This document shows, piece after piece, positions 7,131-12,714 of a stretch of DNA of 12,714 bases (position 1 is the stretch's first letter; each line of letters opens with the position of its first letter). Origin of the DNA: CBDCWA01 sp046048295. Its GTDB lineage: Bacteria; Pseudomonadota; Alphaproteobacteria; Rhizobiales; Hyphomicrobiaceae. The position numbers and the translations under genes are program-made. The notes beneath the pieces were generated by a model, which saw only the letters and a program-made list of their open reading frames with translations, did no database searches and was not told the origin of the DNA. Where the stretch lies: assembly GCA_046048295.1 (NCBI GenBank), contig JBJOGJ010000105.1:1-12714 (forward strand). Reading direction: 5' to 3'.

Positions 7131-8878
7131 CATTTCTCGACTTTGACCGGATGGGCCACGCCATTGCTTGCAAACTGCTGACGACCGCGCCTCAAGCGGG
7201 CAATTGTCCCGAGCGCTTCACGAATTCTCGCATAGCATTGCCTGAACGTCTCCGGCGACCCGCCATCCGGATCCTCTATATCGAATGGTCCGCCGCAGAA
7301 CGCTCCCAGTGAGACCACCCTAGACTTGAGGTCAGGCGCGATCTCCTGGATACGGCGACGGTTCCTTGCATCGAAAACGATGATGAGGTCGAACCTGCCA
7401 AGCATTTCCGAATCGACTCGGGTAGCACTGTGGCTGGAGAGGTCGATGCCGAGACGACGGCCTTCAAGTACCGCGTTCTGAGGGCTTGGACTGCCGTTCA
7501 TGGCATCGGTACCACCCGAGGCAATTTCTGCGAATCCACAATTCTCAGCCAGCGCCGCCGCCGCAGGACTGCGGCAGATGTTTCCGTGACATACGAATAT
7601 CGCCGAGCGTGCCTGTCGGATGCGCCACATGCGTGACATCCTATGCAAGCTCCGGGACCGCGGTAGACGGTGGGCGAATATGCTGTGCCCGATGCCGGTC
7701 ATTTCTCTCAGGGCCGGCATCAAATCATCCCAGCCGAACGTGTCACTGTACTCACGAAACAGCGGGATATTGGCCAATTCTGTAAAGATCCGGCTTGGTG
7801 GCACGGTCAACAAACCGCGATCCGGGCGCTTCAGCGCGGCGAGGTTCTGCGGGAGCCAGTACCGTTCGCCGGCCCAGTTCCTGGCATAAACGCCGGTCCG
7901 GTATGTGCGCGGGAAATCCTGCCTATCCAGGCACTTCATCTCATACCAGTAATATGGGATATCGAGCCCTGCAGCGACCGTAAGGGGTAGCGAACCCCAG
8001 AGTCTGCCGTTCAACTCCATAAGGTAAGGGGTCGGATCGTCGACCCCTATCTTGAACTCCAGCATACCCGCGCCGGTATAGCCTAGCGCCTCGATCATCC
8101 GAATTGCATGCCGCTCGAGCACAGGGTCGAGCGCAACGCTGCGCCGGTAGCTCGAGCCACCACCGGAGGCAGGCTCGTGAACACGCTCATGCTGAAAGGC
8201 GGTCAAGAGCACGCCCTCACGCGCCAGAAACTCCAACCCGACGCCACGCCCATAAACCGCGCGCTGAACAACGAGCGGTTCGGCAAGGACACAATCCTCG
8301 ATGCAGTCGATTTGATGCTCCCGGTCAATTCGAATGACCTCGCGGCGGCGGTGCAACTCCCCGAGCACGTAGGAGCTAGTCGGCTTCAGGTAGAGGGGAA
8401 AGCCGAACGCCCGCGCCGCATCGCGGATCCCGGCCCGGCTAGTCACTGAGACTTCATCTGGTACGGGAATACCCAGCTCCGCTGCCAGCAGTCGCGTGCG
8501 GGTCTTGTCATTCGCCAGCCGGAAAGCCCGTTCATTGATCAGCCCGAAGCGGTCGCTGAGCCGCAGACGCGCCATGTTTGCCTGAAGAGGCAATATCTGC
8601 TCGTCGTGACACGGCAGAACGAACTCATACTGACGGTCTGCGACGAGGTCATTTAGGGCGTCGAGCCATCCATCGCCGCCGTCAGCACGGAATCGCTGCA
8701 GCTCGATCCGGTCCCGGATATACCTCGAAGCCAGTGGGACGGGATTTGAGGCATCGAACCAGCCGATATCGACGGCAAAGCCGCGACGACCAAACGACCT
8801 GATACTGGTGAGGAAGCTCTGGCTGTCATGGCCGAGAACCAGCACCGATTTCATGGGTGCTTCAGGATGGTGCGTCAT
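7130..8878 (-). CDS. ATP-grasp ligase fused to low-molecular-weight protein tyrosine phosphatase
   Basis: One continuous 582-residue frame joins two enzymes. Residues 10-400 are ATP-grasp: the N-terminal strand KSVLVLGHD, NDK (123-125), the ATP-binding Lys165 in LYLKP, Glu274 in MLEFK, and the metal-binding Glu288/Asn290 in LMELNGRLWGS. Such ligases join a carboxylate to an amine or thiol through an acyl phosphate. Residues 426-560 are a low-molecular-weight phosphatase: the P-loop VCHGNICRSP with nucleophile Cys430 and Arg436 (CX5R), and the general-acid motif DPDGG with Asp536. Arsenate reductases share this fold, but the DP acid loop favours a phosphatase. The stop of the upstream deacetylase directly abuts the ATG at 8878 (TGAATG), implying coupled translation; ATG at 8854 (MKSVLVLG) is an equally plausible start. 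Neither start has a strong Shine-Dalgarno. A link to exopolysaccharide synthesis is inferred from the partner gene and from Wzb-type phosphatases. Confidence 0.92.
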   Translation of the reverse strand: MTHHPEAPMKSVLVLGHDSQSFLTSIRSFGRRGFAVDIGWFDASNPVPLASRYIRDRIELQRFRADGGDGWLDALNDLVADRQYEFVLPCHDEQILPLQANMARLRLSDRFGLINERAFRLANDKTRTRLLAAELGIPVPDEVSVTSRAGIRDAARAFGFPLYLKPTSSYVLGELHRRREVIRIDREHQIDCIEDCVLAEPLVVQRAVYGRGVGLEFLAREGVLLTAFQHERVHEPASGGGSSYRRSVALDPVLERHAIRMIEALGYTGAGMLEFKIGVDDPTPYLMELNGRLWGSLPLTVAAGLDIPYYWYEMKCLDRQDFPRTYRTGVYARNWAGERYWLPQNLAALKRPDRGLLTVPPSRIFTELANIPLFREYSDTFGWDDLMPALREMTGIGHSIFAHRLPRSRSLHRMSRMWRIRQARSAIFVCHGNICRSPAAAALAENCGFAEIASGGTDAMNGSPSPQNAVLEGRRLGIDLSSHSATRVDSEMLGRFDLIIVFDARNRRRIQEIAPDLKSRVVSLGAFCGGPFDIEDPDGGSPETFRQCYARIREALGTIARLRRGRQQFASNGVAHPVKVEK

Positions 8879-9895
8879 TCAGAACCACACGCTCCCTGTC
8901 ACCGCCATTCCCGCAACGGCACTGCGGGCCCGTGCCCTCGTTGCCCGCGACGGAAGAGATGCCCGCAGGATGTCCATTGGATCAATCCGGCCGTAGAGAT
9001 TGGATCCGCCATAAAACGAGAATGCGTACCTGTAGCCGCACTCCCGGGCTATGCGCTTCGTTGCATCCGTGAAGGCGGCGCGAGTCCCCACCGGATACGC
9101 AATTATTCTGCAATCGACGCCCAGTCGTTCCTGCATCATGTTCCGCGAGTGAATCAGCTCCCTAGCCTGTTCATCTTCCGACAGGCTCGACAATATGCGG
9201 TGCGAATGCGTGTGGAGACCGATAGTCATGCCTGCATCCTGCAACTGGCTAGCCTCATGCCATGACATGAACTGAGCAATTTCGCCGTTGTCGCAATCGC
9301 ACCCAGCAGCCGTCCGCAACTCGTCGATCAATTCATCGAGCCGGGATGCGTTCTCGCGCGCCCGACGGAGCATCTCACTGGCCGCCCACTCGACGTTGTT
9401 GGAATTGATTTCCAAGGTTAGCGGTTCCGGTACCGTCACAGTGACCTTGCGGTCGACGCAGCGCCGGGTCAGCCAAGCGATACGGTCCCACCACGTGACA
9501 ACTGATGGCCTGTCGAGATAGCTCGTCACGAGGAAGAAGATTGCGGATGCGTCCAGTGATTGCAGCACAGGCACGGCGATATCGAGGTTGTCCCGATAGC
9601 CGTCATCGAAGGTGAGCAGAATGGACGTACCCCGGCATGACCACCGACCATCCAGCATCTCCAATGCCTCGGCCGGCGAAACCAGATTATAAGAGCGTTT
9701 CAGAAACGAGACCTGCGCCGCGAGCCCTTCCGCCGTTTCCGAGAATACTTCCCGGTCGAACTCGGACGCATCGGGATCGCCTATGCGATGATAGTTGAGG
9801 ACTAGCAATTGCCTGCGTCGCGGCGCCGCCTCAAGAAGTCTCAGAACACCGCTACGCTGCAAAATCCCGGCCGCCTGATCACGCCGACCACCCAT
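8879..9895 (-). CDS. Polysaccharide deacetylase (NodB-homology domain)
   Basis: The 338-residue protein belongs to carbohydrate esterase family 4, metal-dependent enzymes that remove N- or O-acetyl groups from glycans. Motifs: VLNYHRIG (32-39), which opens this subfamily; motif 1 TFDDGY (95-100) with Asp97 as likely base and Asp98 as metal ligand; motif 2 HTHSH with His228 and His232 as metal ligands; motif 3 AYPVG (266-270). A long insertion with WWDRIAWL (135-142) lies between motifs 1 and 2, as in deacetylases of exopolysaccharide loci. No signal peptide or membrane segment is apparent, so a cytoplasmic or unconventional location is likely. GGGGAG at 9902-9907, 6 bases ahead of the ATG, supports the start. 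Its stop touches the start of the ATP-grasp/phosphatase gene, so the two form a tight operon. The glycan substrate is unknown. Confidence 0.93.
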   Translation of the reverse strand: MGGRRDQAAGILQRSGVLRLLEAAPRRRQLLVLNYHRIGDPDASEFDREVFSETAEGLAAQVSFLKRSYNLVSPAEALEMLDGRWSCRGTSILLTFDDGYRDNLDIAVPVLQSLDASAIFFLVTSYLDRPSVVTWWDRIAWLTRRCVDRKVTVTVPEPLTLEINSNNVEWAASEMLRRARENASRLDELIDELRTAAGCDCDNGEIAQFMSWHEASQLQDAGMTIGLHTHSHRILSSLSEDEQARELIHSRNMMQERLGVDCRIIAYPVGTRAAFTDATKRIARECGYRYAFSFYGGSNLYGRIDPMDILRASLPSRATRARARSAVAGMAVTGSVWF

Positions 9896-9986
9896 GCCAC
9901 GCTCCCCTGATGCACGTCCACGGATATACGCGATCAGGATCGTAGGTGCGCAACCAAACCAGCCTAGGGTTAATCGATTTGAATAC

Positions 9987-9999
9987 GCCGTTCAACGGC
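9987..9999. repeat. Perfect 13-bp inverted repeat
   Basis: GCCGTT-C-AACGGC has 6-bp arms around one central base. It lies about 90 bases upstream of the deacetylase start and overlaps a weak minus-strand -35-like TTGAAC (9990-9995). It could be an operator for a dimeric regulator; chance is possible at this size. Confidence 0.5.
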
Positions 10000-10060
10000 C
10001 GCCATCGGCGCTAAGAGCTTGCCTGGCTCAATTCCCCGCAGGGCAATTTTCTTAAGCTTC

Positions 10061-10079
10061 CAGGCTGCATTGCAGCCTG
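10061..10079. repeat. Perfect 19-bp inverted repeat
   Basis: CAGGCTGCA-T-TGCAGCCTG has 9-bp arms around a single central base. There is no loop, so it suits a dimeric DNA-binding protein better than an RNA hairpin. It lies about 165 bases upstream of the deacetylase start and 250 bases before the membrane-protein gene. No T-run follows on either strand, which argues against a terminator. Confidence 0.75.
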
Positions 10080-10200
10080 ATCGCCTTCAGCGATGGACGA
10101 GTTCACCAAATCCACTCCCGCTACACCGGACGCTGGCCCTTCGCCCCCTGCTGCAATCGTGCATCAGCGCGAACTAAATTTCGCCGACACATGAGCGGCG

Positions 10201-10229
10201 TTGCTGCCCTGTCACTCTTCTGCGATAAA
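10201..10229 (+). promoter_or_regulatory. Possible promoter of the membrane-protein gene
   Basis: TTGCTG (10201-10206) lies exactly 17 bases before GATAAA (10224-10229), at the edge of the only AT-rich patch in the gap (GATAAAAATTATTGA). The predicted leader is about 95 bases. The matches are partial, so this is tentative. Confidence 0.28.
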
Positions 10230-10331
10230 AATTATTGACTCTGCCCAATAGCTTGGCGGATCACCCGATTGCCTTAGGGTCTGTTCATTCCATGGCGGTC
10301 TTCGGTTTCAGTTGCGTTGAGAAAACTACAA

Positions 10332-11999
10332 ATGGACATACTTGGTGATTTGCCCGCGCAGCTCTCGAACCATGTTTCAGACCTGCTGTCCTTGAACTTC
10401 ACGCCGGAAGCGATCCTGGTAGCAATCGGGGGGCTTTTCGTCCTTTTTGTCCTCTGGCGCTACATCATGGTCTCCCGCGCCCTGAAACGGGCGCATCTTG
10501 CAGACCGCGAGCGCAGCCTAGGACGCGTGCACGAAAACGGCGACGCTCGCAACGAGGACGCCAAGGGCGGCAGAGGCGGTTTCAATCCCTGGCGGTCGGG
10601 CTGGCTATTCGGGGGCGGCGTGCTGGCCGCCGCCGTACTGGTGGCCAACTACTTCTCGCTCATCCAGGTCAAACTGACCGAGACCATCACCAACAACAAC
10701 TGGCTACCGGCGGTCATCATCGTCGTCGTCACATTCCTAGTCGTGCAGCGTTTCCAGGAGATGGCGGAGTGGGGCAAGACCTCGCGGACGCGCATGGACG
10801 AGTTGACCAAGCTCTATGTCGAACTCACGGACAAGATCAACGACGTCTCGAAAGACTTCGACGAACGTCATTCGAAGGGCCTCAACGAAAAAATCGAGAC
10901 GATCTACAATCGCCTCGCCGAATTCGTGCACGAGAACCAGTGGGTCAAGGCAGTGCTCGACGAGAATCTCGACCGGGCCTACCCCAATCTCAACAGTCTG
11001 AACGATGCCGTGGTGGAGAAGACCGTCGAGGGGCGACTGGTCGAAGGCTACGAACTCTACAAGCGCATGTTCGCACCCAGAAGGAACCAACCGCACCATG
11101 ACGATGCGCAAGCGGTGCCTTCAGCACCGTATGCAACTACGACAGATGTGGAGCAGGCCGCGTTCATACTGTTCTACATCATCGGCGACCGGAAGATGGC
11201 CTATACCATCCATACCAGATACTCGAGCGATCTGTCAGCAGACCCACGCTTCGTGCTGAGTGCGATCCGATACGCCTACCTCGCCAATCAGGTCGATGCG
11301 GCGCATCAGTGGATCCTCTACATCCAGGAACGGCGGCGCCGGACCGAAATCACAAAGCTGCTTGCCAACTTCTACTTGGTCTCCCGAGAACGGAAGCTGC
11401 TCGCCACGCGGGACAGCTATCTATTGGAGCACTGGTCGACAAGAGTCGCACTTGCCTATTACCAGTTCTACACCGGCGGTATCGAGAAAGCCGAGCAGCT
11501 TGTGCGTGAAGCATCGCTTGCTCGCAAGAACTACCAGGACGAGATGACCTTCACGACCGCTCTGGCACAGATCGAATATGTCAAGCAGTCAGAATCGGCA
11601 GCACTCGAAGTTCTTGATGCGCGCTTCAAGGAGCGCAGCCCATCGGCGCTGCAAGCGTATCTCTATCTTCATCTCTACAAGAAGCATGCGATGGAGTGGG
11701 ATGACGACAGGATCGAACTCGTCCTGGATACAGCGGAAGTGCGTGACGATCTCGACAAGGATATCCACACGCTGGCGCGTCAGCTCGTCAAGCGGGGCGA
11801 GACGGACGAGGACGACGCTGACTTGCCAGACGATGACGACGAAGAAACCCTCGGCTTCAGGGCGTCGCACGACGACGAGGATGTCTCGCATAAGAAGCGG
11901 AGGAGCAACGGGATCGCTGCAGATAGCGACGATGAGCTCCAGAGCCTGTTCGAGGAAGGCAGCGTAGGCTCGTCGGGCCGCAAAGACCGGGACGACTGA
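10332..11999 (+). CDS. Unrecognised membrane-anchored helical protein with acidic C-terminal tail
   Basis: I do not recognise this 555-residue protein. Numbered from the ATG at 10332, the visible parts are: a hydrophobic segment at 26-48 (ILVAIGGLFVLFVLWRYI region); a charged linker; two further hydrophobic segments at about 90-110 and 124-142; a long charged helical region, probably coiled coil (145-210); a mainly helical domain rich in Tyr, Leu and Ala (270-480) that could be TPR-like (for example ALAYYQFYTGGIEKAEQLVR); and an acidic tail (491-520, including DDDDEE) followed by a basic patch KKRR and more acidic residues. A TTG at 10317 would add five residues; no Shine-Dalgarno is convincing. 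The stop abuts that of the convergent coupling-protein gene (TGATCA). A role as an inner-membrane scaffold or adaptor for the transfer machinery is a guess from position only. Confidence 0.85.
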   Translation: MDILGDLPAQLSNHVSDLLSLNFTPEAILVAIGGLFVLFVLWRYIMVSRALKRAHLADRERSLGRVHENGDARNEDAKGGRGGFNPWRSGWLFGGGVLAAAVLVANYFSLIQVKLTETITNNNWLPAVIIVVVTFLVVQRFQEMAEWGKTSRTRMDELTKLYVELTDKINDVSKDFDERHSKGLNEKIETIYNRLAEFVHENQWVKAVLDENLDRAYPNLNSLNDAVVEKTVEGRLVEGYELYKRMFAPRRNQPHHDDAQAVPSAPYATTTDVEQAAFILFYIIGDRKMAYTIHTRYSSDLSADPRFVLSAIRYAYLANQVDAAHQWILYIQERRRRTEITKLLANFYLVSRERKLLATRDSYLLEHWSTRVALAYYQFYTGGIEKAEQLVREASLARKNYQDEMTFTTALAQIEYVKQSESAALEVLDARFKERSPSALQAYLYLHLYKKHAMEWDDDRIELVLDTAEVRDDLDKDIHTLARQLVKRGETDEDDADLPDDDDEETLGFRASHDDEDVSHKKRRSNGIAADSDDELQSLFEEGSVGSSGRKDRDD

Positions 12000-12714
12000 T
12001 CAGCGGCCGGCTTTGACCCGCACGGCGGCTCCGTGCAGCGGGTTCTCGTCGAAGCGCCCCTCGAAAAGTCGATTGTTGAGATAGTCGGCCAGGTCGCCCT
12101 TCACTGTCCGCCGCCCCAGCTTTACGATCATCTGTCGGAGGGCAAGGTTTTGCAAATCCTCGGCCTTGTAGCCGCTCAGAAACTTTGCAAGTGCATCGGT
12201 TGGCGCCTTGCTGGTATGGCCAAACGTCTGGAACACCGCACAGTTGTTGATTAGCGTCTCGTAGTCGCTGTAGAGCTGCTGGAGCTGGGCAAGGTCCTGG
12301 AAAAACATCCAGACGCGGAGCCCGTATCCTCGCAGCAGTGTGACCGCAGTCCTGAGCTGCGGCATTTCGCCAAGTTGGGCACACTCGTCGAGCAGGAACA
12401 GTGTCGGGCGCTCCACTTTGGTACGACGGCGCATGATGAAGCTCAGTATGAGCGAAACCCAAAGGCGTAACAGACCGCTATGGGAGTCGAGCTTGTCCGG
12501 CGGGATCACAATATAGATCGAAAACCCGTTCTTCTCGTCGCGTATGAAATCCTCGAGGTTGATCGAGGAATTGGTAAGCGAATGCTGCACATTCTCGCTG
12601 GAGATCTGTGCAAGATAGGTCTTGGCAATCGAGTGAATCGACCCCTTGCCGCCCTGGTGAAGATAGATCTTGTCGGCGATATGATTTTGAGTAAACGGAA
12701 GGTTCAGATTGTTG
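12000..12714 (-). CDS. VirD4/TraG/TraD-type type IV coupling protein, partial (N-terminus beyond right edge)
   Basis: This is the C-terminal 237 residues of an ATPase that brings DNA-relaxase complexes or effectors to a type IV secretion channel at the inner membrane. The Walker B region is clear: a hydrophobic strand ending LFLLDECAQLGE (the Asp codon near 12389), followed by LRGYGLRVWMFFQDLAQLQQ, the conserved sensor-Gln segment of VirD4/TraG proteins, then YSDYETLINNCAVFQTFG. The Walker A motif and the membrane anchor must lie past the window. The frame is open to the right edge (upstream residues include DKIYLHQGGKGSIHSIAKTY), so the GTG at 12590 is internal and not the start. It converges on the membrane-protein gene, with the two stop codons adjoining. 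Whether it serves plasmid or ICE conjugation or protein export cannot be told here. Confidence 0.93.
   Translation of the reverse strand, partial: NNLNLPFTQNHIADKIYLHQGGKGSIHSIAKTYLAQISSENVQHSLTNSSINLEDFIRDEKNGFSIYIVIPPDKLDSHSGLLRLWVSLILSFIMRRRTKVERPTLFLLDECAQLGEMPQLRTAVTLLRGYGLRVWMFFQDLAQLQQLYSDYETLINNCAVFQTFGHTSKAPTDALAKFLSGYKAEDLQNLALRQMIVKLGRRTVKGDLADYLNNRLFEGRFDENPLHGAAVRVKAGR

Larger units (their letters stand above)
9896..10331. other. Gene-poor divergent regulatory gap
   Basis: About 436 bases separate the minus-strand deacetylase operon from the plus-strand membrane-protein gene. It holds two perfect inverted repeats (listed separately), a possible promoter for each flanking gene, and a 33-codon ATG frame (10093-10194, starting MDEFTKSTPATP) with no Shine-Dalgarno, which I do not accept as a gene. 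For the minus strand, TTGAAC (9990-9995) lies 17 bases from TAACCC, a weak match. No tRNA, transposon end or direct repeat was recognised. Confidence 0.6.

Noticed and set aside
8104..8449. Plus-strand frames opposite the ATP-grasp domain
   Set aside because: They run antisense to the conserved ATP-grasp core and have no supporting signals.
10093..10194. 33-codon ATG frame in the divergent gap
   Set aside because: It has no Shine-Dalgarno, a Pro/Thr/Ala-rich unremarkable product and no recognisable relative; too short to support.
11857..12462. 201-codon minus-strand frame overlapping the coupling protein
   Set aside because: It is a shifted frame of the coupling-protein gene with Arg/Pro/Ala-rich noise composition, and it crosses the convergent stop junction.
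1..12714. CRISPR arrays, tRNA/rRNA genes, insertion sequences, integrases and riboswitches
   Set aside because: I saw no regularly spaced repeats, cloverleaf-like segments, transposase motifs or terminal inverted repeats with target duplications anywhere in the window.

Overview
The window looks like a chromosomal segment from an alphaproteobacterium, probably of the Rhizobiales/Hyphomicrobiales or a nearby order. The evidence is the high GC content, the order DUF2066-like gene / purM-purN seen in that class, and protein sequences of alphaproteobacterial character. The lineage is inferred from gene content and was not tested by alignment.

Layout, left to right. (1) 1-2753 is core genome: a secreted DUF2066-like protein (minus strand, running off the left edge) diverges from purM-purN, which overlap by 4 bases and encode steps of purine synthesis. 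(2) 3012-7073 looks like an accessory small-molecule region: a cytochrome P450 (plus), a small ParB/sulfiredoxin-fold protein (minus), a TauD/TfdA-type 2-oxoglutarate dioxygenase (plus), and an orphan periplasmic solute-binding protein of the tripartite tricarboxylate (TctC/Bug) family, closed by a clear intrinsic terminator. Oxidation and import of an unknown organic compound is a reasonable but unproven theme. (3) 7130-9895 is a two-gene minus-strand operon: a polysaccharide deacetylase, then, with no spacer, a fusion of an ATP-grasp ligase and a low-molecular-weight protein tyrosine phosphatase. This suggests surface-glycan or exopolysaccharide modification. (4) 9896-10331 is a gene-poor gap with two compact perfect inverted repeats and possible promoters. 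(5) 10332-12714 holds a large unrecognised membrane-anchored helical protein with a very acidic tail. It converges on the C-terminal part of a VirD4/TraG-type coupling protein (running off the right edge), so conjugation or type IV secretion machinery probably lies beyond the window.

The least ordinary items are the ATP-grasp/phosphatase fusion with its deacetylase partner, the unrecognised 555-residue membrane protein whose stop codon abuts that of the coupling protein, and the stand-alone ParB-like protein among oxidative enzymes. No tRNA, rRNA, CRISPR array, transposase or integrase was seen.
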